From the NCBI GenBank assembly GCA_949825045.1, contig OX463807.1, positions 11,371,501-11,435,500 on the forward strand: DNA of 64,000 bases, written 5' to 3'. A model generated the notes under the pieces. It was given only the letters and a program-made list of their open reading frames with translations. It searched no databases and was not told where the DNA came from. Each line of letters starts with the position of its first letter. Position 1 is the stretch's first letter. Below are positions 1 to 10,010 of this stretch, in pieces. The position numbers and the translations under genes were made by a program. The stretch comes from Argyresthia goedartella. Taxonomy: Eukaryota; Arthropoda; Insecta; Lepidoptera; Argyresthiidae.

Positions 1-140
1 TTTGAATAGATGGAATAAAAAGTAATTTATCGAGCCGGCTTTTTTACGAATCCAGTACCAAATCTTCCATGGCCGTTAATTTAGTACAAAACCAAATATG
101 CTTCCTGTTAATTAACTAATATACGTAACCCGCATTTGAC

Positions 141-405
141 GACCAATTTGGCCTAGCGGGTAGTGGCCATGCCTACGAAGCTGACGATCCTGGGTTAGAA
201 TCCCGGTAAGAGCAAATATTTGTGTGATGAGCATGAATATTTGTTTCTTAGACGTGATGTTGTCTATGTATTTACTAAGTATTTATCTCTATTAAATATA
301 TCGTCGTCAAGTATCCATAACACAAGCCTTATTGAGCTTACTATGGGCCTAGTTCAATTTATGTAAGATTCCGTCTGATATTTATTATCATTATTATTAT
401 TTTTA
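141..405 (+). mobile_element. tRNA-headed SINE, family A, copy 1
   Basis: The head has A-box-like (TGGCCTAGCGGGTAGTGG) and B-box-like (GGGTTAGAATCCCGG) segments, as in RNA polymerase III promoters of tRNA-derived SINEs. The body contains GCAAATATTTGTGTGATGAGCATG and the 3' end runs into ATT repeats near 379-402. The same head, body and tail recur at 54529-54778, and the tail alone at 8552-8685 on the other strand, so this is a dispersed family and not a tRNA gene. Confidence 0.75.
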
Positions 406-1337
406 CCCGAATATTCCACACATCACCACCTAATTTATTTACACTCTCTGTCTAATCTCTACAAACAAGGAATGCTGCTTTTCAAATCATTTATTCAGAT
501 TACCTTTCGGATTTCACGAATTTAAAGAAACAATTCCAGTGAATAGCGGCCCTGATCCAGATTTCAACACCAGTATTTAATTGATTCCAGCTAAAGCAAT
601 TATGCCGGAGAAGTTATCGGAAAATTATTTTCCACTCGCAGCGATTTAAAGCAATTTAGGGGAATGTTGTTTTCTGTTTGTTGTTTCCATCAATAGGGTC
701 GAGCTTTTAAGTAAGACGTGGTTCTGGAAACAGTTAACACTTTCGCGGATAGTAGACAAAAGTTTTTTTTTTTCGTTTTGAACAATAATAGCCACCTCAA
801 AATTTAATGGGCAAACGAGGAAGGACGGAGCATTTTTCTATGTGAGACTTAATGGTCACAAATGACACTAGCCGACGACCTGTGGACATACCCTCGGTGA
901 CCCAAAGGGTATGACTACCTAGATTTGCAATGGAAATGCGAATGCTGTAGAAGTTTCGTCGAAAAAGGCGATCTAAGTCCTTCATTTAGGACTGCTATAT
1001 TCGCTGTCCGCGAAATAGTTAAGTTGGTTCTAGTTTAATCGCATTACTGGGGCGGTAGAGTTGTAGTACTCAAATTTAGCTATTTCAATGTCTCATTCTA
1101 ATACGATACGCATTGAGTTTTTGCTTCGTCTCATATTCAGTGGCTCGTATAACTCACGAAAATGTCATACACATTGATTAAGGTTATTTTTGCTTGTTTT
1201 GCCCTCAATCATGAACACAATAAGACTAAAAACCCACAGTCGCTAATGCAGAATGATCGAAAATCTGCCCACATAGCTTAAGAATCCTTCTAGTTTGCAT
1301 TCAAAATACACCAAACATTTCACCATCTCTTCCCCAG
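406..1337. other. Intronic sequence before the first visible tolloid exon
   Basis: I see no coding segment, recognisable transposon or tandem repeat in this AT-rich stretch. Astacin exons that should carry the zinc-binding HExxH motif were not found here, so they lie further upstream. The last bases (CTCTTCCCCAG at 1327-1337) form a good splice acceptor. Confidence 0.6.
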
Positions 1338-1568
1338 GTCAAGAATACAACTTCAACAAACTAACCGATGAGGAAGTGAACTCTCTAGGCCAGACGTACG
1401 ATTATGACTCGATCATGCACTACGCTCGGAACACTTTCAGTAAAGGGGCCTACCTGGACACCATTCTGCCATTGGAGGTTCATGGGAAGAAACGCCCGGA
1501 GATAGGCCAGAGGATCAGGCTGAGCGCCGGCGATATAGCCCAAACTAATCTGCTTTATAAATGTGCTA
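1338..1568 (+). CDS. tld: Tolloid-like metalloprotease, exon encoding the end of the astacin domain
   Basis: This exon encodes the C-terminal part of an astacin (M12A) zinc protease domain. The Met-turn is visible as [11 protein letters not shown], preceded by YDYD, followed by the family-typical [21 protein letters not shown] and ending in LYKCA. Acceptor CCCCAG at 1332-1337 and donor GTAAGT at 1569 bound it. It starts with two bases of a split codon and ends with one, and the last base plus the next exon makes the Lys of the usual KCG transition into CUB1. Tolloid proteases cleave pro-collagen and chordin/Sog and act outside the cell. The active-site HExxH lies upstream of the window. Tolloid and tolkin cannot be told apart from this fragment. 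Confidence 0.93.
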
Positions 1569-1686
1569 GTAAGTATTCGTTTTTTTTTTCATATTCTTCT
1601 TCTTTGGCTTGTCGAGGATTGTGATTTCTTCGACAGAAACTTGTTTGAGGAACCGGCCAAAGCTTTTTTTGCCATTTTTCTTAGGC

Positions 1687-1851
1687 CTCTTGTACACACA
1701 CGTTTTTTACCCGTGTAAATCTACATACGCACTGTACACGACTGCCGTAGCCTCGCGCCGCCGTGTAAGTCAACAATCTTCCACAGCTTCCATATAACAC
1801 TGGCAACGGTGCCAACATACAACGAACACGAAAAAAGTGTGTGTACAAGAG
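1687..1851. mobile_element. Short inverted-repeat element (MITE-like)
   Basis: The left end CTCTTGTACACACAC is matched as an inverted repeat by GTGTGTGTACAAGAG at the right end, about 165 bp apart, with T and A runs continuing the pairing. There is no coding capacity. I could not define a target duplication, so the superfamily is unknown. Confidence 0.5.
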
Positions 1852-2174
1852 CCCTTACGGCACACAAAGCGCACAATCTGGCCGGAGCATCATTATCATA
1901 GTACGATATGACCAACAAGGTAAATCGACCCTTGGCGTCCCGTCTTACTCGGGTTTTGTCATATGCCATCATCTTCACCAGCATGAAGATAGTCCATTGT
2001 GTTGTGCGGCCTATGAAATACCTAAGTCAGGCGGGAAGCAAATACATTTATCGTTATACTATGTCGGCAGTTTCGCCTACTCCTTCTCTTTTTGTGCCAA
2101 CTTATCCGGATATGAAAGTTTACCTCGAAGACTTTTTGGAGTTGCTGTTCGAAAGAATGCCTCCCAAGAGAGGG

Positions 2175-2300
2175 GACCCGGCTGGGGAGAAAGAAAAAAT
2201 CCCAAGGTCTTGGATGTTTTATGAGTGTGTCGTATCTGTTTCTGTTTCCCATGACTCAGGGCATCCAAGTACACAGTCGGTCCATAAGTTCTGTCACAAA
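2175..2300 (+). mobile_element. 5'-truncated SINE, family B
   Basis: The stretch starts at the end of the tRNA-like head (CCCGGCTGGGG) and continues with the body GGTCTTGGATGTTTTATGAG, then CCCATGACTCAGGGCATCC. The same body follows complete heads at 9445 and 22048. Open frames across it are not genes. Confidence 0.6.
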
Positions 2301-2507
2301 TATTTTGCCGCATAGTAAATAATACCAAGTTTTATTTTATTTAATATAAATATGGTTTGATAACTCATTAAATACTGATAAATTAGAACGATTATTGGAT
2401 TTAAATGCTTAAAGCCATATTACACAAATGCTAGTTTCTTCAGAGATTTTGCACTTTTTAACCCAATCAAAAATACGGACGTGATTCACTAATGTCAGTC
2501 AGAGTCA

Positions 2508-2555
2508 TTTAAGAGTCATGGAAAAAAGATAAATCTTTTTTCCATGACTCTTAAA
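2508..2555. repeat. Perfect 23-bp inverted repeat with a 2-nt centre
   Basis: The arm at 2508-2530 is exactly the reverse complement of 2533-2555, leaving only AA at the centre. It lies in intron 1, outside any element I could define. Transcribed, it would fold as an uninterrupted hairpin. Confidence 0.8.
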
Positions 2556-2635
2556 ACCTTTCAAACTTACGTGAGATTTTAGTCAGAACCCTCCCTGAAC
2601 CCATTACCTTCATTTTGAAGCATAAGATAACTAAG

Positions 2636-3439
2636 TCAATTGTCAATTGTCAATTGTAAGTCGGGCTGGTTTCCGCAACTCGACGACGAAAGCGCCTATT
2701 TTGCGTGTGGGTGGGAATGCGACATCATTCGAGCCAACCCAACTCCTCCAGGAATGCCAGTAGGCCCTTTACGTTACCGACTATCCCTGGAAGGTCCCTC
2801 GATTGTCCGAGGTGTTTAGCCCTGTAGTCCGCTACTCCTGTGCACTCCATGAGGACGTGAGCAGCCGTTTCTTCTGCCTCCAAGCAGGCTCTGCAAAGGG
2901 GGCTGTCGGTAACACCTAGGACATATAGATGTTTATTAAAGAAACCATGGCCAGTAAGTGCTGCAGTTACCAGTCGCATGCGCGGCCTACTAAGTCGAAG
3001 CAAGGTCTTAGCCAGCCTAGCGCTAGGGGACGGCAAGGCCAGCTTAGCCTGCCTGCACTCCTCATGGTTTGTCCAAAGAGTGGCATGATCATTCCTGGTC
3101 GACTCTCTCAGAAATGAGCGTACCATCTTGAAGGGAAGAGGGATGATAGGTTCGGGACCATACGCTGTCAAGCTAGATCCTTTGCGCGCCAACTCATCCG
3201 CTGCATCGTTACCTCTTGATCCGCTGTGTCCTTTTATCCATTGAAGGATTACGCGGATGTGTTGACATACCTCCATTAGTCGTTTGTGACACTCGTAGAT
3301 TAGCCCTGAGTTAATAGTGTTGCTATTTAGGGCTTGTAGGACGGCCATGCTATCCGAGAGGATTCGAATGGAGGAATCTCTTACCTTTCTCGATGCTATG
3401 GCATTAGCGGCCGAGAAGATAACTAAGTCTGGGTAAAAC
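2636..3439 (-). pseudogene. LINE 3' fragment: RNase H domain and C-terminal cysteine motif
   Basis: An open frame from about 3439 down to 2725 encodes an RNase H domain (LSDSMAVLQAL, then QWIKGHSGSRGNDAADELAR with its His and Asp) followed by CRACLEAEETAAHVLMEC, a Cys/His motif usual at the end of LINE ORF2 proteins of the I/jockey group. The 3' end on the minus strand is three copies of a CAATTGA unit near 2636-2657, a typical LINE tail. Endonuclease and reverse transcriptase domains are missing, so this is a 5'-truncated dead copy. The frame is intact over about 235 codons, which suggests a fairly young insertion. Confidence 0.85.
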
Positions 3440-4444
3440 TAATTTTCATATTCAGATTTTACGTAGTGTACTTGTTGCCCACAAGATCATTTTTATACGT
3501 TTTTCTGAAAACGTAAAAAGTACGTAAAGTTCTCTTTGGGAGCAGTTGGAACTGAAAGCTAACAGAAAATCAAATGCTAGTTGTTAAGCATGGTCTAAAA
3601 TCGAGGTTTCAGAATAAATAAAAAAAACCTTGTTAGTTATCTGGAACACTGTTTTTTTTAATAAATTTGTGGTAAGTGGTATTTTGTCAGTTGCGGCGTG
3701 TTTTGGGTTCGCGATTGTCTCAAGTTACAAGGTTTTTTGTCATATTGCGATAGTCGTACAAAATGTATTGTATTGCAATTTGATTCGTATAAAATAAGCT
3801 TTTTAATCATGTATAATACGAATAAGAAAAAGTTTATTGCTGAGTTTTATCTATCAAAAACCTTGTGACAGAACTTAAGGACCGACTATGTATATATAAA
3901 TGTGTATATTTATTATCATCTCTCCAGCTCGGAAATTTTAATTTTCATGGGAGCCGGGCGAAAAATTTGTTTGCCGTCCCTAGGGTGTTTTTTTTTTACG
4001 ATTGGCAGCGGAGTCGAATATAATTGAGTTATTAAAAAAACAAAATTGAAACCGATAGATACGTTTTTTAAGATTTTCTAATGATGGCAGTATGTGTATC
4101 GTAACTTTTTTTCAGTATCTAGTAAAAAGAATATTAAATAATAATACCGTGTTTTTTTTGTTAAAAATGGTTTCGGAAAGTGATTCCAGTGACATGGACT
4201 CCCGATGAGATGAAATAACAGACAAAAGCTGTTGTTAACAATCTATTACCGCATTGCTATATGGATACATATCTTAAGACATACAACCATTTCATAAACT
4301 GGTGATCTGCTAAAAAAGTCAAGTCCCTTTCGAAAAATGAGTTTTCCTCACAGTCAAAATGAAAAGTAGAGTGTTTAACTCGGGTGAAAGTGACCCATTT
4401 CACGGGTCGCTTTCCACCTTTTCTCAATTTACTATTCCCCCCAG
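3440..4444. other. Rest of tolloid intron 1
   Basis: This is AT-rich intronic sequence with several long T runs. I see no genes or clear elements. It ends in a pyrimidine-rich acceptor (TTCCCCCCAG) at 4444. Confidence 0.6.
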
Positions 4445-4585
4445 AATGCGGCAAAACGCTGCTCGGCAACAGCGGCTGGCTCGGCAGCGGAGTACGCGGC
4501 GCCGCGCCCGCCCCGGCGCCGGGCGAGCGCTGCGAATGGCGGGTAGTGGCGACGCACGGGGAGCGGATACTGCTCAATATTACTG
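4445..4585 (+). CDS. tld: Tolloid-like metalloprotease, first half of CUB1
   Basis: The exon encodes the start of CUB1: CGKTLLGNSG, then an Ala/Pro/Gly-rich stretch, then RCEWRVVATHGERILLNIT, which matches the tolloid CUB1 core. Acceptor at 4443-4444 and donor GTGAGG at 4586 give a 141-bp exon with phases matching both neighbours. The odd part is residues 11-27 of the exon product (WLGSGVRGAAPAPAPGE). Tolloid CUB1 domains normally carry an F-x-S-P-x-Y-P type strand here. Bases 4480-4540 are far richer in G and C than the surroundings. CUB domains bind substrate and mediate protein contacts. Confidence 0.9.
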
Positions 4586-4759
4586 GTGAGGCTCCTTACT
4601 ATAGTGATCGACCTAGCCCAAAACGCAGGAGAACGGGAAAGCAGGCAGTGTATTCTTGGCAAAACCTTGTAATCAACAAAAATATCACCAGACAAATAGC
4701 TACATCTATGTGCACAAGTGGAATTTTTATAAAAGTAAATAACACGACTGCATTTTCTA

Positions 4760-4812
4760 TCAATACCACAGGCCAACTTATGAATGCACCTGGTTACGTA
4801 CATGGAGTATGA
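4760..4812 (+). repeat. Fragment of a dispersed lepidopteran repeat
   Basis: AACTTATGAATGCACCTGG and TACATGGAGTATGAAA match the segment at 9836-9890 in the same orientation and the internal part of the repeat at 6640-7050 in reverse. Bases 4813-6639 hold no gene; I see only AT-rich sequence, an ATC microsatellite at 5223-5240, and a segment at 5030-5100 (AAAGGGGGCTTCACTTCGCTC) that recurs near 46050. Confidence 0.5.
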
Positions 4813-6639
4813 AAATTAATTAGCAAAATTAAACCTCCCATTGACTTTTCACTAAACACACCCACAACTGATACTAATCCAACGAGTTACCTCATTTATT
4901 AAAATCCATCAAGCCGTTTGGGCTGTCGCGCGTGCTAACAAAATGGTCATAGAGTTTTGCCAAGGATAAACTAGTTTATGTGTACTTAAGTTTATGTTTT
5001 AAGTATTTTTTGTTGTTCTTACATGTGCAACCTAACACGAAGGATAAAGGGGGCTTCACTTCGCTCATCCTTTACCCTTCACCTAAGCTACCGCAATGTT
5101 TAGCCCTGATTTAAGCAGTGCAAACTAGTTTATCCTAGGCAAAACTAGCTTATCCTGAAATCGGGTTTGGCCGGTAACATATCCATTAGCTGCGTATTGC
5201 GTACAACAAACAAAGCACAAATCATCATCATCATCATCTTAATATACAAACACAAACATAGATAGCGTCTTCTGCTATTCGATGTGGCACAGTTGTTGTA
5301 TTGAGCATCAACTCAATTGATACCTTAGCATATTATTATATTCAATGGTCAATAGCCAAGCTAGTTGCTCCATTCCGTCAACCCAGACCTAATGAGATAA
5401 CGGCATAATTCTGCAACAATATACCTTACACAAAAATGTACCTTTATGTACCAGGCTGTACCTTTTCTCGAGCATGTCATAAAAGTCATCTAAGGTATAA
5501 TAAGCTTCTCCCTTTTATATAATTAATAATTATGCAAAGGAAAAGCTTAGAGTTCTGTCAGGCGATAGACAAAGCTAGCAACTTGACACTTTTATACTTT
5601 TACTTGACTTTTTTACAGCTGGCGCCGCATATTTTTCTGAACGAGGCAGTGAGTTTTCGTATTGTCTCAATGGCTCGTAAACAAAACAGTATAAAAACAA
5701 AGTCATGTTAGTCCATACGGCATAAAGTCAATTCACTTGGAAAATAATTCATTCATTCAGTTAGAGCAATTTTAGAGACCATCATTCACTCTCGGCGATC
5801 AATCAGAGTGACTTTGGGGGATTAGGGTTGCCACTTTCCGCTGTAACACCAATAAAACAATTTCCAGATAGGTACGACATGTGATTCTGATTATTTGACG
5901 TATGGTTGTACTTTCCTTTTAAGGCGCTACCTCGTCCTTGCAAAGGTCCCCGTTACTCCAGGCGGAAAGACCCGCAGTGTGAGAGGGACGGAATCGGGAA
6001 AAAATAAAAAAACTAAGCTACGCTAAGCTACAGAAAAATAGTTTAAAAATAAACTACGCTATTTTGTTAAAAAAATAAGGAGTTTTTGCGAATACATAAT
6101 ATCTACATTTTGAATTACGCAGTTCCACAATGAAATTAGTTAGGATTTCAGAATTCCAGGAAAAAATAAAACAATTTAGAGGTGTTTTCGTAATTAAATT
6201 CTATCGAGAAAATTTCATCCAACCACGTTTTCCTTTAGTGAAAATCTTAATCAAATACTTAATAAACGTTAAGTCAAAAATTAAATCTGTAGATGACTTC
6301 AGGTGGAGTAAATGGATTCGAATAAAACTCCACTTCTTTTTTGTATCACCTTAAAACCAAAGTCTGCTTGCTTCAAATAGAAATCCCTCGGGAAGCTAAT
6401 GATGTTTTAGGTTATCTACTTAGATTCTTACTTACCTACTTTATTTAAGCTGGGCACTCATGGTGATTTGGACTGATGAAATTGGACTGGCGTCAAACTG
6501 GCTTCCATTTCTCGGTCAACTGGGTCGCGCGTAGAAGTCGGTGACTACAATTCAGGCTAGCCCATTTCTCATTGCGTCAATTCTTATGAGGCAATTCTGC
6601 TTATTGTGGCTGCTGTTTATTGCCATCGAATCATCAGAA

Positions 6640-7050
6640 AACCAAAAAACCGGTCAAGTGCGAGTCTAAATCGCGCACGAAGGGTTCCGTACCACCGTTC
6701 AATGGAAGCGATGGTGTGGAGTGAATAGTTTGGATTTTACACAGCAAAATATTGTTTACAAAGTTATTGGTGCGGTTACTTTCACACTCCATGTACGTAA
6801 CCAGGTGCATCCATAAGTTTGTATGTGGTATTGTTGTATGGGAGCCCCCTTAAATATTTATTTTATCCTGTTTTTTAGTATTTTTTGTTATAGCGGCAAC
6901 AGAAATACATAATCTGTAAAAATTTCAACTCTCTAGCTAGCTAGGTTCTTGAGATACAGCCTGGTGACAGACGGACGGACGGTCGGACGGACAGCGAAGT
7001 CTTAGTAATAGGGTCCCGTTTGGAACCCTTCGGGTACGGAACCCTAAAAA
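6640..7050 (+). mobile_element. Dispersed repeat with GGTCAAGTGCGAGTC head and GACGGACGG tail
   Basis: The head AACCGGTCAAGTGCGAGTC and GGGTTCCGTACC, and the tail with GACGGACGGACGG, AGTCTTAGTAATAGGGTCCC and GGTACGGAACCCTAAAAA, belong to a repeat I recognise as very abundant in Lepidoptera. Related pieces lie at 9836-10010 (reverse) and 16548-16625. The open frame 6941-7150 on the minus strand is part of the repeat and not a gene. Confidence 0.7.
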
Positions 7051-7816
7051 TGGACAAAAGAATGGGTGAAAATCGCCATGTCGTTTGGGCTGTAGCGCGT
7101 GCTAAAAAATGGTTCGCTCCTTCTGGTGCAGTCGGGGTAAAAAGTGACATAAATTATCTCATATTAATTTGTTAAATGAGTTATCGCTGTAACTATTTGA
7201 GAATGAACTGATGCACGCGCACTGCCGGTCAGTTTTGGTCTGATGCAAACGGACTGAAGATATCAGTGAAAATTTATTAAAGAGAAGATTTCACACCCAC
7301 GTTTTTACTGACGTTATTCCAATTTGATCAGTTCAAACTGGCCGTGAATTTCAGCAAAACTGCTTCAATTTGGACTGTACTAATCGGAATCTACTGAAAT
7401 CCTGTGTTATGATTCCAATAAAATCTTAATCATGCCATATTTTTTATTGTATTTGAAGTCAGCACCCCAGCCCTAGCCACGTTAATTGCTGGTCAAGAGG
7501 GATAACGTATTGGCTCTTCTATTTACATGCCCAATATTCACACCATTAGCGAATTTGTTGGGAATCATGGAACATTTCCTGCAGGTACTAAGTATAAATA
7601 GCCTCCTAGCCCTTGTGCATGCTAATGACACCAGTCATCTGTGGGGTCACACAAAATGGCCCGCGATTTTGAATCTCATTGCTTGATAATGAAGTTCAAA
7701 TCCTATGACAAATAAAAACGGATGCCAGTCGCGCTCACAGTCGAAGGGTTAAGGACTACAAGTCAGATCCATCTGTAATTTTACAAACAAAATATATGAT
7801 TTGTCTGTTCAATAGG

Positions 7817-7876
7817 CCTTATCGGGACTTCCTTAACCTTATCGGGACTTCCTTAACCTTATCGGGACTTCCTTAA
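7817..7876. repeat. Three exact tandem copies of a 20-bp unit
   Basis: CCTTATCGGGACTTCCTTAA is repeated three times with no mismatch. Nothing similar was noticed elsewhere in the window. Flanking sequence from 7051 to 8265 is otherwise non-coding. Confidence 0.95.
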
Positions 7877-7996
7877 CAGGCCCTCAATATATAAAAAAGA
7901 ACAACGACAATATTCCATACCACACACACACCTTTTCCATAGGTGGTGTCAGAGGCGCAAAAAAACAGACAAGACAAAAGTACTAAGTAAAGTGTG

Positions 7997-8022
7997 GTTG
8001 GCCGTTTTACGAAACGGCCAAC
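7997..8022. repeat. Perfect 11-bp stem with a 4-nt loop
   Basis: GTTGGCCGTTT at 7997-8007 pairs exactly with AAACGGCCAAC at 8012-8022 around TACG. The function is unknown; no coding or terminator context is visible. Confidence 0.7.
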
Positions 8023-8265
8023 TGAACTACATGTTTTGTTGAGCGTGTGAAACAGCAAAGTCATACTTTTTGACCCAAATCAGGATCAGCATTATCTACA
8101 GAAATTGCCATCCATTTAGATCTGACTAATTTTGTTGGCGTAGCCTAAGTTGGCTTCCATTATTACAGTCATGTATTATTTTCATTCAATTAAAATTTCT
8201 AAATCAAAAATACTTATATCTTAACCTATAAATACTTAGATACAGTATCCAGCAGATTCCACCAA

Positions 8266-8550
8266 CTACATATACAGATTTAGCCGACCTGAATAATTTC
8301 GCGCAGTATCTGTTGACTTAATGAATTTATTGCTTTCCTCTTTAAGTGCCCCGAACCCAGCGGCCGCTAACGATAAATCTTTAACTTCAACCGTACCCGT
8401 CTTTTGTTTTTCACGTGAATATTTTTCGAATGTGAACCGACTATTTGTCTTGTCATAAGCATCTTTCTTTTCCTCGCTGTATTCTGGCGGAAGCGGAATT
8501 TCCGGTTCTGTGACATCCAAAATGAGTAACAGTGTTACTAAACCTGTATC
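8266..8550 (-). other. Unidentified 84+ codon open frame, possible exon or pseudogene
   Basis: The frame runs through LDVTEPEIPLPPEYSEEKKD and TNSRFTFEKYSREKQKTG and ends in RNYSGRLNLYM before a TAG. There is no ATG at its head; the frame is open further upstream through a leucine-rich stretch. The amino-acid composition is varied and charged, unlike the AT-run artefacts nearby, so it might be a minus-strand exon, a retrocopy or transposon debris. I do not recognise the family. Confidence 0.25.
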
Positions 8551-8551
8551 T

Positions 8552-8685
8552 TTATAATAATAATAATAATACCTTGGACACTATTTACACATATCTAGCC
8601 TCAAACTAGGATTCCCTGTATCTTGGGTACTAGACAACGATACACATATTTATATAGATAAATACTATACTTAGATAGATAAACA
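8552..8685 (-). mobile_element. SINE family A, 3' fragment
   Basis: Read on the minus strand this is the family A tail: ATACAGGGAATCCTAGTTTG, then TAGTGTCCAAGGTATT and ATT repeats, as at 54700-54778. The tRNA-like head is absent. Confidence 0.7.
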
Positions 8686-9444
8686 ATCTAATATAAATAA
8701 TTCCCCTTCATTTGTTACCCTAGCCTACCCTGTTTGTTAAGTATTAACCAACTAATATAGGTAGTCATAGCATCGCCAAGATTTGGTTGATCCAACTAAT
8801 TTTATAAATGTGAAAGTAGCGATGTTGAGATGTTTGGATATTTGGATGTTTGTGTGTTTGTGCCTGAATCAAGCTAAAACGGCTGAACGGATTTAAATGA
8901 AATTTAGCAAAGAGATAGTTTATGAGCTAAATTAACATAAAGGATACGTTTTATCCGAATGCACCAGAAGGAGGGTAACGTTATCTCGGTAAATGATTAT
9001 TCCTAGAAACAAGCAGATGAAGTTGATGGCATCAGCTAGTATGAATAATAAGCCTTGTTGCTTTTAATAAATAATTCTCAGAAGTCAGAACCCTCTAACT
9101 GTTCGATAGATGTATCCGTACATATCGTGATACCGTTCCTATACGGTTAGCAGAAGCAAAAATCTGTAGTCACGTTTACACAGCAGTGTAAATTGCTTTC
9201 TGGTTTCTTCTTAATTGCTTTCTTTCTGGCAAATAAGTAAATTTTCTTTCTTTTTCTTTCGCGTAACTATCGGTTAGTCTATCATGGCCCGATTATTTGC
9301 TCCTTTTGCTCTTCAATAGTGATCTCGCCAAGTTACACATTCTCGACTTTTTGTCAGATTGTTATTCAGTAAGTGCATAGTATTGTAGTTAGTGCCAAAT
9401 AGACGTTTTTGTGTGGGAAAACTGTCACATTTCCATACTTCTAA

Positions 9445-9650
9445 GACCTCTGTGGCGCAGCGGTTGTGGCTCTGCCTACCATGCGAGAGGTCCCGGGTTC
9501 GATCCCCGGCTGGGGGTAAATAAAAAAAGAAAAAAACCTAATGGATGTTATTGTGTGTGACGTCGCTGTTTTTGGTTCCCACGACACAGGGCATCCTAGT
9601 GTGGGGCCAGAAGCAATATATGTGCCTGTATATTTTCATGTTTATTTTTT
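9445..9650 (+). mobile_element. SINE family B with complete tRNA-like head
   Basis: The head contains TGGCGCAGCGGTTGTGG (A box-like) and GGTCCCGGGTTCGATCCCCG (B box-like), followed by a short A-rich linker and the body with CCCACGACACAGGGCATCC. The head resembles a tRNA, but it continues into a repeat body shared with 22048-22240 and 2175-2300, so I call it a SINE. Between 8686 and 9444 I see only AT-rich intron. Confidence 0.8.
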
Positions 9651-9835
9651 GTCGATTTGAGTTACTAAATAAGGGGAGAAATATGAATTCGACTCTTGGC
9701 AGGTAATGCTAGAAAATAAATTATGGCAACATGAGTGACATTTTGGCGGATTATTTCGTGTTCTAATAGACAAACAATATATTTCACAAAAACAAGCTGA
9801 AGACGCATGCATCATTTATTTTTTAGCATTGCAAA

Positions 9836-10010
9836 CTTATAAATGCACCTGGCTACGTACATGGAGTATGAAAGTAGCCGCACCAATAACTTTGTAAATA
9901 ACATTTTGCTATCTAAAATCCAAACTATTCACTCCACACCATCCCTACCATTGTACGATAATACGGAACGGTGCGCGAGTCCGACTTGCACTTGACCATT
10001 TTTTTCCTTT
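9836..10010 (-). repeat. Dispersed repeat fragment (same family as 6640-7050)
   Basis: On the minus strand it reads GGTCAAGTGCAAGTCGGACT, TGGTGTGGAGTGAATAGTTT and then the TACGTAGCCAGGTGCATTTA segment found at 6640-6830. The GACGGACGG tail is missing. Confidence 0.6.

Noticed and set aside
1841..2315. Overlapping + strand ORFs of 127 and 135 codons
   Set aside because: They run through a MITE edge and a SINE fragment and have no recognisable protein features.
4384..4812. 142-codon ORF as one gene
   Set aside because: Only 4445-4585 is coding tolloid sequence. The rest is intron plus a dispersed repeat.
7080..7150. Helitron end
   Set aside because: The segment resembles 4914-4950 and might be a repeat end, but I found no TC start with CTRR plus hairpin end, so no Helitron call is supported.
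9445..9520. tRNA gene
   Set aside because: The head has A- and B-box-like segments but continues into a repeat body shared by several loci, and I could not fold a full cloverleaf. It is a SINE head.
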